Source of the DNA: Alistipes sp.
GTDB lineage: Bacteria; Bacteroidota; Bacteroidia; Bacteroidales; Rikenellaceae
NCBI GenBank assembly: GCA_017624955.1
Contig: JAGAMA010000012.1
Coordinates: 53,127-117,126 of the forward strand
Length of the DNA stretch: 64,000 bases
Reading direction: 5' to 3'
Within the stretch, counting starts at the first letter, position 1, and each line of letters opens with the position of its first letter. The position numbers and the translations under genes were made by a program. Under the pieces are notes generated by a model that saw only the letters and a list, made by a program, of their open reading frames with translations, had not been told where the DNA came from and did no database searches. Below are positions 16,020 to 25,446 of this stretch, piece after piece.

Positions 16020-17558
16020 ATGCAACAAGAATCCCGCGTCAAGAAGTCGCTTTTGAATGCCCGCGTGAACCTGATTTTCTACTTCATCACGCTGGCACTC
16101 TCCTTCTTTTCGCGCAAAATATTCCTCGACTGCCTCGGAGCCGACTTTGTGGGATTGAGTGGCACGCTCGGCAATATTCTCGGCTTCTTGTCGTTGGCTG
16201 AGATGGGTGTAGGAACAGCTGTCGCCTATCATCTGTATAAGCCCCTCCAGGTCGGAAATAAAGAGCAAATCGAAGAGTTAGTATCGGTTTTTGGCTACTT
16301 ATACCGCAAAATCGGCACCTTCGTCGCATTGGGAGGCATCGCCATTAGTGCTTTCATCCCACTAATTTTCAAAAACACCTCATTCGACTACGGACTGATC
16401 TACTTTGCATTCTATGCAATCCTTTCATCGTCGCTATTTAGCTACTTCATCAATTATCGGCAAATTATTCTATCGGCCGACCAACGAGGTTATGTTGTAA
16501 CTGCCTATTTGCAAGGTGCCGCGTTTGTGAAAATAATCCTCCAAATGTTGGTGGCCTATTATTGGGGCAATTACTACCTATGGATCGCGCTGGAAATCAT
16601 CTTCGGTATTATTTCTTGCATTTTCCTAAATTGGAAAATAAGACGAACCTATCCTTGGCTTAACGCGAATGTCAAGAAGGGCAAGGAGGCCTTCCCGCAC
16701 CACAAAAAGATCATCACCTTCACCAAACAGATCTTTGTTCACAAAATCAAAGATTTTCTACTCACCCAGAGCGACCAGATTCTGGTCTTTGCCTTTGTTT
16801 CGCTCAAGATGGTGGCCTATTATGGCAATTACACCTTGATCACATCCAAACTGAGCCAGCTATTCTCAACAATCCTCAATAGTTTTTGGGCGAGTGTGGG
16901 CAACTTGGTGGCCGAAGGGAACAAAGAGAAAACTATCAGCGTCTTTTGGGAGATTCAGTCCTTGTACTACATCATTGGCGGATTTATCATCTTCTCGGTG
17001 TATCATTTCATCGAGCCATTCATCTCCTTGTGGGTTGGCGCGGAATATATCCTCGACCACTCTATTTTGGTGCTGCTGATGATCAACTCGTTTATCATGT
17101 TGACGCGCGGTGCGGTCGACATGTTCAACAACGGACATGGGCACTATGCCGATACCTGGACAGCTTGGGCCGAAGGTATTACCAATATCGGTGTCACATT
17201 AGCTTGTGCGCCCATTTGGGGCATTGCCGGTATCCTGGTCGGCAAAATCGTCAGCCTGTTTTTCTTCGTCGTACTTTGGAAGCCCTACTACCTCTTCCAC
17301 TCGGGATTCCAACTACCTATCTGGTCCTATTGGAAGGAGATGCTGAAGTATTTAGTAATTTTTGGAGCGTGTTTCTATATCGGACACCTCGTCTATCTCC
17401 GCATCCCAATTGATGCAAGCGCAAACCTCACAAATTGGATCCTCAAGGGCGCACTAACCGCAGCTCCCTTTGCTCTTATTCAGTGCGTCGCTATGTATGG
17501 TTGCAGCCAAGGCATGCGCAACATCACCCATCGAATCATTCTGAAATTCAAAAGATAG
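16020..17558 (+). CDS. wzx: Wzx-type polysaccharide flippase
   Basis: 512-residue integral membrane protein of the polysaccharide transport (MATE/PST) superfamily. The start is the ATG before QQESRVKKSLLNARVN, 2 bases after the previous stop. It shows many hydrophobic segments (about 12-14) beginning at NLIFYFITLALSFFS. Family members move lipid-linked repeat units across the inner membrane for Wzy-dependent polymerisation. It lies directly before glycosyltransferases and a polymerase-like protein, consistent with that route. The symbol reflects role class, not strict orthology. Confidence 0.85.
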   Translation: MQQESRVKKSLLNARVNLIFYFITLALSFFSRKIFLDCLGADFVGLSGTLGNILGFLSLAEMGVGTAVAYHLYKPLQVGNKEQIEELVSVFGYLYRKIGTFVALGGIAISAFIPLIFKNTSFDYGLIYFAFYAILSSSLFSYFINYRQIILSADQRGYVVTAYLQGAAFVKIILQMLVAYYWGNYYLWIALEIIFGIISCIFLNWKIRRTYPWLNANVKKGKEAFPHHKKIITFTKQIFVHKIKDFLLTQSDQILVFAFVSLKMVAYYGNYTLITSKLSQLFSTILNSFWASVGNLVAEGNKEKTISVFWEIQSLYYIIGGFIIFSVYHFIEPFISLWVGAEYILDHSILVLLMINSFIMLTRGAVDMFNNGHGHYADTWTAWAEGITNIGVTLACAPIWGIAGILVGKIVSLFFFVVLWKPYYLFHSGFQLPIWSYWKEMLKYLVIFGACFYIGHLVYLRIPIDASANLTNWILKGALTAAPFALIQCVAMYGCSQGMRNITHRIILKFKR

Positions 17559-17561
17559 CTC

Positions 17562-18407
17562 ATGAAACTATCCATCATAACCATCAATTACAACAACCGC
17601 GACGGGCTTCGTAAAACCATCGAAAGCGTTGTTAATCAGACATGGCAAGACTTTGAATACATCGTTATCGACGGAGGCTCAACGGATGGTAGCGTCGAGG
17701 TCATCAAAGAGTTTGCCGACCACATTGACTATTGGGTGAGCGAACCGGACAAGGGCATCTATAATGCTATGAACAAAGGCATAGCAGTGGCCAATGGCGA
17801 ATATTGTCAATTCCTAAATTCAGGAGATACTCTATCTGACACCAATGTTGCTAAATGTATAGTGAGTGTATTAGATGGCAAAGCTATCTATTTTGCTCGA
17901 ACACGTTTCATGGATACATTCGAGACCATTACAATTCCTCAGCAAATAACCATGAGAACGTTGTATAAACGAAGCCTTCCCCACCCTTCTTCGTACATAC
18001 AACGACAATTATTGCTCAAATTCCCATACGATGAAACCCTTCGCATTGTATCAGATTGGAAATTTTGGATTCAAGCGATTATATTGGAAAATTGTTCATA
18101 CGACATTTTAGATTTGATAGCTGTTGATTTTGACACAAACGGCATTAGTGCAAAGCAAAAAAACATTGCCCTCACGGAAAGAGACGTTGTGTTAAAACAA
18201 TTATTACCACATCGCGTATATATCGATTATTTTCATGAAATAAACGGAATTAATTATACCGACACCGATTACGACAAACTTTTCATCGAAATCCGCAAGC
18301 GAAATTACCGAAAAATCATTTATTTCACGACAGTTTTATTGATGCGTTTTTTTGCGCTCTTTAAAAAGAGTGCGCTATTTATCAAGCGATACCCGTGGCA
18401 AATATGA
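17562..18407 (+). CDS. Family 2 glycosyltransferase
   Basis: 281-residue GT2 enzyme. The N-terminus reads LSIITINYNNRDGLRKTIESV, with VIDGGSTDGSVEVI for nucleotide binding and FLNSGD as the metal-binding acidic motif near residue 88. A basic, hydrophobic C-terminus (LLMRFFALFKKSALFIKRY) could associate with the membrane. It starts 3 bases after wzx and overlaps the next gene by 4 bases (ATGA). Base composition is clearly AT-richer than the flanking chromosome. The donor sugar is unknown. Confidence 0.9.
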   Translation: MKLSIITINYNNRDGLRKTIESVVNQTWQDFEYIVIDGGSTDGSVEVIKEFADHIDYWVSEPDKGIYNAMNKGIAVANGEYCQFLNSGDTLSDTNVAKCIVSVLDGKAIYFARTRFMDTFETITIPQQITMRTLYKRSLPHPSSYIQRQLLLKFPYDETLRIVSDWKFWIQAIILENCSYDILDLIAVDFDTNGISAKQKNIALTERDVVLKQLLPHRVYIDYFHEINGINYTDTDYDKLFIEIRKRNYRKIIYFTTVLLMRFFALFKKSALFIKRYPWQI

Positions 18408-19336
18408 TTATACAAAACACTATCCCCATTGCTTTTGCATTTGACAACAATTTGGTGATGCCCGCGTGCGTGTGTTTGTCATCACTGATGATGAATGCCA
18501 AGCCGGATACCTTCTATGATATTTTCATTCTCCATTCTGAGAAAGAGGAGTTGCACAAAGAGGAGCTAAACCAACTGCCCAAGCACTATCCAAATTGCCG
18601 AATTCAGTATCGTACGGTAGGCGATTTGTTTGACAATGCTTTTGAAATTCGCGGAATTACCACTCCGGCTTATTACCGATTATTGATCCCGGAGTTAATA
18701 CCAGAATACGATAAAATCATCTACTCGGATGTAGATGTAATATTTAGAGAAGACCTTAAACAATTCTATAATATTGATCTTGGTACAAACTATTTAGGAG
18801 CTGTCGATGTCGGAGTTGCCTTTCGGCATACAATAAGGCAATATGTAACCAACACACTAGGGCTAAATCCTCAATATGGGTATTTCTATTCTGGCAATCT
18901 AATCATTAACTCAAAACAAATCCGTGAAGATAGCCTTATGGAGCAATTCAAAAAATTAGCCCATAAGGCTTACAAGTACCAAGATATGGATATTCTTAAT
19001 ATTGCTTGTAATACACGAATTCTACCTCTATCTCCTTCTTTTTGCTTATCTAATTATCTCTTAGAGTGTATTTATACACGACATGCAGAAATGTTGAATT
19101 ATTATACAGAAGAGGAGCTTGCTCATACTGTTCAATCGGGAATTATCCATTACAATGGTATGAAGCCCTGGTCCGGCTGGTGCTATAATCAAGACATATG
19201 GTGGACATACTACCGGAATAGCATAGTGTACAACGAACATTTTTGCTTTGAATTTTATGAGAGGCAACTACTAATTGTAGAACGATGGCCGCTCTGGAAG
19301 CGAATAAAACACGTATTCCGTTATTTTAAAAATTAA
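18404..19336 (+). CDS. Family 8 glycosyltransferase
   Basis: 310 residues; the start is the ATG overlapping the previous stop as ATGA. A GTG three codons upstream is an alternative. GT8 signatures: IPIAFAFDNNLVMPACVCLSS at the N-terminus, the DxD metal site in IIYSDVDVIFREDL near residue 108, DMDILN later, and a C-terminal HYNGMKPW (His/Gly/Lys motif typical of GT8 galactosyl/glucosyltransferases). It probably adds glucose or galactose to the polysaccharide repeat unit, with retention of configuration by family rule. AT-rich like its neighbours. Confidence 0.9.
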   Translation: MIIQNTIPIAFAFDNNLVMPACVCLSSLMMNAKPDTFYDIFILHSEKEELHKEELNQLPKHYPNCRIQYRTVGDLFDNAFEIRGITTPAYYRLLIPELIPEYDKIIYSDVDVIFREDLKQFYNIDLGTNYLGAVDVGVAFRHTIRQYVTNTLGLNPQYGYFYSGNLIINSKQIREDSLMEQFKKLAHKAYKYQDMDILNIACNTRILPLSPSFCLSNYLLECIYTRHAEMLNYYTEEELAHTVQSGIIHYNGMKPWSGWCYNQDIWWTYYRNSIVYNEHFCFEFYERQLLIVERWPLWKRIKHVFRYFKN

Positions 19337-19351
19337 TTGGGCTCAAAAGTT

Positions 19352-20476
19352 ATGGGAGCTAGTAAACGAATTGGCATAATCACAATGCATCGAGTATATA
19401 ATGCAGGTTCTGCATTACAAGCCTTTGCACTATATCAGACTATCAAATCGCTAGGATTCGATTGCGAGGTTGTTGACTATCAATATCCTAATAGATATCA
19501 CCAAACAGCCCAAGAGAGGCCTTCATTTCTTAGCTATTGGTGGTTACGTTTGAAATATTTTATATTATACCGTAGCCATAAACAACATTTACGTTTTGAA
19601 GAGTTTCAAAAACAAGCCTGGGAATCGTCAACATACTATGCTTCACGTGAAGAACTCTTCACAAATCCCCCTCAATACGATTTGTGTATTACTGGCAGTG
19701 ATCAAGTATGGAATCCTAGACACATGAAGGGTGATAGTGTTTTTTTCTGCGCATTTAGCCCAAACACCCCTCACATAGCATACGGTTCGAGTTTTTCACA
19801 AGGATATATACCTCAAAAACTAATAGAACATTATCGTAAACACCTATCCACATACAAAGCTTTAAGCGTTCGCGAGAAATCGGGAATTGATATAATAAAA
19901 AATCTTACCGGGCAACAGGCGCAATTGGTATGCGACCCAACACTTCTTCTGAAACAATCAGATTATCGGCCACTTATAGCGACAGCCCATCAATACGCAA
20001 AGCAACCCTATCTTCTTGCTTATATTTTAGATTATGCCTTTAATCCATATCCCACCATCCAACAAGTAATAGATAAAATTGCGCATGAGAAGGGGTTGCA
20101 GATTATCTATTTGATGGCTAATTCGATTGATAATTACCATATTGGCAAATCAATCACTTCTGCTGGGCCGAATGAGTTTTTGCGTTTATTTGCAGAAGCG
20201 TCATTTGTTGTAACGAGTTCATTCCACGGCGTAGCATTTTCATTACTCTTTGAGAAAGATTTTTACACAATTATACCTTCTGAGGAAAGAAAAGATAGTC
20301 GCATCCAGACACTCTTAAGCGCTGTAGGGGCTACGGAAAGGGCTATTCCACAAGGTTCTAAAATCGAGTCATTCCATACCGCAAATATGGATTACTCATG
20401 CATCAATGGTAAATTAAACGAGTACCGAGAAAAATCGCTCAACTACTTAAGAAACGCCATTGCCCAATCCCTATGA
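19352..20476 (+). CDS. Polysaccharide pyruvyl transferase family protein
   Basis: 374 residues from the ATG before GASKRIGIITMHRVYNAGSA; a TTG five codons upstream is the only earlier start in frame. Family patterns: YNAGSALQAFALYQTI near the N-terminus, ITGSDQVWNPRHM near residue 110, and VTSSFHGVAFSLLFEKDFY in the C-terminal half. Members add a ketal-linked pyruvate to a sugar, giving negative charge to surface polysaccharides. The next gene overlaps by 4 bases, so translation is probably coupled. Confidence 0.9.
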   Translation: MGASKRIGIITMHRVYNAGSALQAFALYQTIKSLGFDCEVVDYQYPNRYHQTAQERPSFLSYWWLRLKYFILYRSHKQHLRFEEFQKQAWESSTYYASREELFTNPPQYDLCITGSDQVWNPRHMKGDSVFFCAFSPNTPHIAYGSSFSQGYIPQKLIEHYRKHLSTYKALSVREKSGIDIIKNLTGQQAQLVCDPTLLLKQSDYRPLIATAHQYAKQPYLLAYILDYAFNPYPTIQQVIDKIAHEKGLQIIYLMANSIDNYHIGKSITSAGPNEFLRLFAEASFVVTSSFHGVAFSLLFEKDFYTIIPSEERKDSRIQTLLSAVGATERAIPQGSKIESFHTANMDYSCINGKLNEYREKSLNYLRNAIAQSL

Positions 20477-21450
20477 AAGTCTCCGTCATAGTTCCTATTT
20501 TCAAGGTTGAGGGTTTTATTGAGCGATGCGCAAGGTCGCTCATGGAGCAGACACTCTGCGAGGTGGAGTTTATCTTCGTCGATGATGCTTCGCCCGATCG
20601 AAGCATCGAGATTTTGCATCGCACACTTACCGACTACCCCGAGCGACAGGAGCAGGTGCGCATCCTGACGCACGAGCAAAACAAAGGACTTCCGGCTGCG
20701 CGAAATACCGGTTTGGAGGTAGCCACGGGCGAATATATCTTTCATTGTGACAGCGACGATTTCGTGGAGCGCGAAATGTTGGCAGAGATGTATGAAGCGG
20801 CCAAGAAGGCCGATGCAGATATTGTTTGGAGCGACTTTTGGCTCTCCTTCGAGCAGAACGAGCGATACATGAAGGTTCGCAACTATGCGACCCCCCAAGA
20901 GGCACTCAACGGCATGTTGGAGGGAGCCATGAAATACAATGTGTGGAACAAACTTACACGACGCGCCCTCTATAGCGAAAACCATATCGCATTCCCAACG
21001 GGTCACAGCATGGGCGAAGATATGACGATGATACGGCTCATGGCTTGCGCCAAAAAGGTGGCGTACATTCCAAAAGCCTACTACCACTATGTACGGCTCA
21101 ACATGTCGGCTCTGACTCAAACCTTTTCGGAACGACACCTAATAGATATTCGGCACAATGTCGATGAGACGGTTGCCTTTCTGCGCAACGTACTCGGAAC
21201 GGGAATCGAACCACAACTGGCCCTCTTCGAATTGAGCATCAAATTTCCCTTTCTTATCAGCGACAAAGCAGCAGATTACGAGCGTTGGCGTAGCTGGTAC
21301 CCCGAAGCCAATCGCGCGATTTGGCAGGCTCAATCGCTCCCCTGGCGTACCAAGATGATCCAATGGCTGGCGGCCAAGAACCAATTCTGGGCCGTGTGGC
21401 TATACTATAAAATCGTCTATAAATTCATCTATGGCATAATCTATCGTTAA
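20473..21450 (+). CDS. Family 2 glycosyltransferase
   Basis: 325-residue GT2 enzyme: VSVIVPIFKVEGFIERCARSL, FVDDASPDRSIEIL, NKGLPAARNTGLEVATGEYI, and the metal motif HCDSDDFVE near residue 95. GEDMTMI further on matches the acceptor-side acidic motif. Overlap with the pyruvyl transferase gene is 4 bases. Compositionally it is somewhat less AT-rich than genes before it. Sugar unknown. Confidence 0.92.
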   Translation: MKVSVIVPIFKVEGFIERCARSLMEQTLCEVEFIFVDDASPDRSIEILHRTLTDYPERQEQVRILTHEQNKGLPAARNTGLEVATGEYIFHCDSDDFVEREMLAEMYEAAKKADADIVWSDFWLSFEQNERYMKVRNYATPQEALNGMLEGAMKYNVWNKLTRRALYSENHIAFPTGHSMGEDMTMIRLMACAKKVAYIPKAYYHYVRLNMSALTQTFSERHLIDIRHNVDETVAFLRNVLGTGIEPQLALFELSIKFPFLISDKAADYERWRSWYPEANRAIWQAQSLPWRTKMIQWLAAKNQFWAVWLYYKIVYKFIYGIIYR

Positions 21451-21451
21451 G

Positions 21452-22765
21452 ATGTTGAAATATCTACAAATGGCAGTCGGGGTTATCCTGACAAGCTTTT
21501 ATTTCTTCCCTTTTACATTTACCTTCTTGCCGGGTGTTAATACCAAGATGGCGATGGCAGGTGTAGGGCTGGTGTTGTTGGGACTGCAACTTGGACGAGC
21601 CAGAAATTCTATTTTCAGCAAGGATATGGTAACCATCTCGCTCTATGCGTTGATGGTATCCTTTACCAGTTTTATAGCTGTAACGCTAAACGAAACAAGA
21701 GATTACACCTACGTTTCTTACATTATATCGATGTGGGTATGGCTAAGTGCTGCCTATGTAGCCGTGAAGTATATGCGTACTGTACACGGCTATATCTCCG
21801 TTGAATTGGTGTGCAATTACCTGATTGCTGTGTGCGTATTTCAGTGTATCTCAGCCCTAGTAATTGATTTCGTCCCTACGGTCAAGAATTTTGCGCTAAC
21901 CTATATCGCAGACCTTGGACCTACGGAGATGGAGCTTATGAAAGAGACTGGTCGTCTGTTCGGTTTTGGTGCCGCATTGGATCCTGCAGGATCGCGTTTT
22001 GCAGCGGTGCTTACCATCATTGTATTTATGGCAACACGATTAGCCGCCACAAATCGCAACAAATACCTGGTCGGATATATCCTGGCATTCATATTCATCG
22101 CCATTGTCGGCAACATGATCGCCCGCACAACCACGGTGGGTGTAATTATCGCATTGGCCTTTTTGCTGTATTCGATCGGTCTGCACCGCATGGTAATCAG
22201 CAAATCGACCGGGCGAATCATGCTATGGTTTGTAGGTGTTTTAGTGGTTGCAGTACCGCTATTGACTATTCTATACCACACCAACGAGCAATTCCACGAC
22301 AATATCCGATTTGCCTTCGAGGGCTTCTTCTCGTTAGCCGAGAAGGGCCGCTGGGAGGTAAATTCAAATGAGATTCTAAAAAACATGATTGTTTTCCACG
22401 ATAATCTGAAAACATGGCTCATCGGGGATGGATATATGGTAAACCCTAATATTAGTGATCCATATTATACCGGAGAATACCACCAAGCAGGATATTATCA
22501 GCTAACCGATATTGGCTACCTGCGCTTTATCTTCTACTCCGGTCTCATTGGCTTAGCGGCTATGGCCCTATTTATTTGGAAGGCCGGCCGAATCAGCATG
22601 CTGAAGTTCAAAGATCAGCAGACACTGTTTTGGCTGTTACTGGCTGTAAACTATGTGGTTTGGTTCAAAGTATCAACCGATATATTCTTGGCTTTGGCCT
22701 TGTTCCTCGTGATTGACAAAGAGGAAAATGAGAAATACGACGAGCAATTCAAACTACCCGAATGA
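21452..22765 (+). CDS. Wzy-like O-antigen/polysaccharide polymerase
   Basis: 437-residue polytopic membrane protein with about 10-12 hydrophobic segments and a large loop before the last segments (about residues 275-355, containing NPNISDPYYTGEYHQ). This is the layout of Wzy polymerases and WaaL-type ligases. With the flippase and glycosyltransferases around it, a role in polymerising flipped repeat units on the periplasmic side is the most likely reading. These proteins share little sequence, so the call rests on topology and context. Confidence 0.7.
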   Translation: MLKYLQMAVGVILTSFYFFPFTFTFLPGVNTKMAMAGVGLVLLGLQLGRARNSIFSKDMVTISLYALMVSFTSFIAVTLNETRDYTYVSYIISMWVWLSAAYVAVKYMRTVHGYISVELVCNYLIAVCVFQCISALVIDFVPTVKNFALTYIADLGPTEMELMKETGRLFGFGAALDPAGSRFAAVLTIIVFMATRLAATNRNKYLVGYILAFIFIAIVGNMIARTTTVGVIIALAFLLYSIGLHRMVISKSTGRIMLWFVGVLVVAVPLLTILYHTNEQFHDNIRFAFEGFFSLAEKGRWEVNSNEILKNMIVFHDNLKTWLIGDGYMVNPNISDPYYTGEYHQAGYYQLTDIGYLRFIFYSGLIGLAAMALFIWKAGRISMLKFKDQQTLFWLLLAVNYVVWFKVSTDIFLALALFLVIDKEENEKYDEQFKLPE

Positions 22766-23883
22766 AAATCCTCTACTGCATAGCCGGCACCTATAATTCA
22801 GGTGGAATGGAGCGGGTATTGGCCAACAAGGCCAATTACCTCGTACGCCATGGATACGAGGTTGTCATCGCCACGAGTGATCAGCGCGGGCAAAAGCCAT
22901 TTTTCGCGCTTGATCCTGCGATTCGTTGTATTGATTTAGGTATTAATTACGAAGAAAACAACGGAAAATCAATCCTTAATAAGTTGCTCAAATACCCTTT
23001 TAAGCAACTTCGTCATCGCAAAAGGCTTTCCCGACTCTTAGCTCTGGAGCGTCCCGATATTACCGTCTCGATGTACTGCAACGAAGCCGCTCTACTGCCT
23101 AAAATGAAAGATGGCAGCAAGAAGGTTTTGGAAATCCATTTTTCCAAATTCAAGCGAATGCAATATGGTCGTAAGGGATTATGGAGAGTAGTGGATTGGT
23201 GGCGTAGTCGAATGGATGAACGACTTGTGCGACGCTATGATAAATTTGTGGTATTAACCAAGGAGGACAAGGGGTATTGGGGTAACCTTCCCAACATAGA
23301 GGTAATACCTAACGCGCGAAGTTTTAACACGGCACAATGCGCCGATTTAACAGCCAAACAAGTATTGGCTATCGGTCGGTATTCCCATCAAAAGGGCTTT
23401 GAACGACTGATCGAAGCATGGGAACCAATTGCCCAAAAGTGGCCCGATTGGCACCTTGAGATCATTGGAAATGGGGAGGAAAGAATCGGACTCCAGCGAC
23501 AAATCGACAACTTGGGACTCTCGCCATACATCCAATTAAAAGAGCCTACAAATCGCATCGAAACGAGCTATCTAAACTCATCTATTTTAGCACTCTCTTC
23601 AAGGTACGAGGGACTCCCCATGGTGTTGATCGAAGCTCAGACCTTTGGACTTCCTATTGTAGCCTTTGCCTGCAAATGTGGCCCCAAAGATGTGATAGAA
23701 CAAGGTAAGACTGGTATCCTGGTTCGCGAGGGAGACATCGTAGGCCTATCACAGGCTCTTGAGAGCTTAATAAGCGATGAAAACTTGCGCATACAAATGG
23801 GGCGTGAGGCCAAATGTGCATCCGAGCGATATGACGAAAACAACATTATGAGACGGTGGATTACACTATTTAACCAGCTATGA
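22762..23883 (+). CDS. Family 4 (GT-B) glycosyltransferase
   Basis: 373 residues. Start: ILYCIAGTYNSGGMERVLANKANYLVRHGY, the usual GT4 N-terminal glycine loop. The C-terminal domain begins with VLAIGRYSHQKGFERLIEAW, and the E-x7-E-type site is SSRYEGLPMVLIEAQTFG near residues 278-295. It overlaps both neighbours by 4 bases (ATGA). A retaining sugar transfer in the cytoplasm is expected. Confidence 0.92.
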   Translation: MKILYCIAGTYNSGGMERVLANKANYLVRHGYEVVIATSDQRGQKPFFALDPAIRCIDLGINYEENNGKSILNKLLKYPFKQLRHRKRLSRLLALERPDITVSMYCNEAALLPKMKDGSKKVLEIHFSKFKRMQYGRKGLWRVVDWWRSRMDERLVRRYDKFVVLTKEDKGYWGNLPNIEVIPNARSFNTAQCADLTAKQVLAIGRYSHQKGFERLIEAWEPIAQKWPDWHLEIIGNGEERIGLQRQIDNLGLSPYIQLKEPTNRIETSYLNSSILALSSRYEGLPMVLIEAQTFGLPIVAFACKCGPKDVIEQGKTGILVREGDIVGLSQALESLISDENLRIQMGREAKCASERYDENNIMRRWITLFNQL

Positions 23884-24983
23884 AAACCATTGTAATATCG
23901 GCCGTCAACATTCGAAAAGGAGGAACCCTGACCATTCTTCGACAATGCCTATCCTTTTTATCGAATCTTAAGCAGGAGACAGGCTGGCGTATTGTTGCTA
24001 TCGTTCATCGACGAGATTTGTGCGACTATCCCGCAATCGAATATATTGAATTGCCTCATGTTGCCAAAAGTTGGGGTCGTAGATTGTGGTGTGAATATAT
24101 TACCATGCATCGCATTTCCAAACAATTAGGGTCGATTGACTTATGGTTTTCATTACACGACACCACCCCAAGGGTTATCGCAAAACGACAAGCAGTCTAT
24201 TGCCAGACCTCCTTCCCATTCTTAAAATGGAATTACCGAGATCTGCATTTCGACCCTAAAATTGTGTTCTTCGCGCTCTTTACTCGGTTTGCTTATCTTA
24301 TTAATATTCATCGCAACTACCGATTAGTGGTACAAGCCGAATGGCTACGCAACGGATTTGCTCACATGTTCGGAATTCCGGCCGCTCACTTTATTGTCGC
24401 TCCACCGCCAGCTCCGGCCCCACATTCAGCATCTAATCACACGAAAGAGGCATACACGCAATTCTTTTTCCCCTCGACCGCGGATTGTCATAAAAACTTC
24501 GAATTGGCGTGTCAAGCCGCCCAACTTCTTGAGCACGAGATCGGCACAGACAAATTCCGCCTTATCATCACTATCCAGGGGGAGGAAAACAGCTACTCAC
24601 GCTGGTTGAAAAAACAATGGGACTCGGTCAAATCTATTCAATTTGCCGGATTCATGAGTAAATCCCAACTCATTGCCACTTATGCGCAAAGCGACGCGTT
24701 GGTCTATCCTTCACGAGTCGAAACCTGGGGACTTGCCATATCTGAATTTGGCGCATACAACAAGCCTATGCTTTTAGCTGATTTGCCTTATGCCCACGAA
24801 ACATCTGCAGGTTGCTCACAAGTAGCATTCTTCCCGGCGAATGATCCGCAAGCATTAATGAGCCTAATGAAACGTCTCATTCAAGGTGATCGTTCGATGC
24901 TTTCGCCCAATCCCCAAAAGGAGATTCCACAACCTACAGCTAAAAACTGGCAGGAATTATTCGACCACCTATTGCAAGAATAG
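23880..24983 (+). CDS. Family 4-like (GT-B) glycosyltransferase
   Basis: 367 residues. The N-terminus VISAVNIRKGGTLTILRQCL and the C-terminal FAGFMSKSQLIATYAQSDALVYPSRVETWGLAISE fit GT4 enzymes, with a Glu-containing ETWGLAISEFG motif. It is the last gene of operon 1 and is followed 21 bases later by a terminator. AT-rich. Confidence 0.87.
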   Translation: MKTIVISAVNIRKGGTLTILRQCLSFLSNLKQETGWRIVAIVHRRDLCDYPAIEYIELPHVAKSWGRRLWCEYITMHRISKQLGSIDLWFSLHDTTPRVIAKRQAVYCQTSFPFLKWNYRDLHFDPKIVFFALFTRFAYLINIHRNYRLVVQAEWLRNGFAHMFGIPAAHFIVAPPPAPAPHSASNHTKEAYTQFFFPSTADCHKNFELACQAAQLLEHEIGTDKFRLIITIQGEENSYSRWLKKQWDSVKSIQFAGFMSKSQLIATYAQSDALVYPSRVETWGLAISEFGAYNKPMLLADLPYAHETSAGCSQVAFFPANDPQALMSLMKRLIQGDRSMLSPNPQKEIPQPTAKNWQELFDHLLQE

Positions 24984-25004
24984 CTCATTGGAAAGAGAGA
25001 TTCA

Positions 25005-25030
25005 AAGCCACCTTCGAGGTGGCTTTTTTG
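25005..25030 (+). terminator. Terminator of polysaccharide operon 1
   Basis: Stem AAGCCACC-TTCG-AGGTGGCTT with a UUCG-type tetraloop, followed by T6. Confidence 0.92.
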
Positions 25031-25181
25031 TCATTATGATTACCACTCAAACAGACTCCGAGAAGCGCGAAAAAGGTAGTAGGCAGCAAGAGAAAATCCG
25101 GGTCTAAAAGCGGGGTATTTTAACATGTTAGACTCGGGGCAAAAAATGGTCAAAATTGTTGTTTTTGTCGGTGTTATATGC

Positions 25182-25446
25182 TATATTTGCACCGTATATC
25201 TGCATCTTGCAGAGGGGTGCAAAAACGGAGGAAAGCCCGCATTGAAGCCCGCAATTAATTGAGGATCATTATATTATGCTATCCTCAAAGCCCTCGAGGT
25301 ATGCGCGTATATGCCCAATAACATGATAAATTGTTACTAAAAATCGCCTCGCGCGAGCGCGAGAAATGGGCAAAACAAGTTCAAAAAGTAGTCTCAACAG
25401 GCAAATCGCATGGTGCAAAAGTAAGCACGAAAAGCAAATTCGAAAC
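25182..25446 (+). promoter_or_regulatory. Promoter and long leader of polysaccharide operon 2 (shared leader element)
   Basis: -7 box TATATTTGCA at 25182, GCAATTAATTG at 25251-25261, hairpin TTGAGGAT/ATCCTCAA (25259-25288), AAGCCC at 25288, AATCGC near 25342 and hairpin CTCGCGC-GA-GCGCGAG (25348-25363). The two boxes sit exactly as far from the -7 box as in the leader of operon 1. An upstream in-frame ATG at 25366 would add 27 residues unlike any glycosyltransferase, so translation more likely starts at 25447. Confidence 0.6.
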
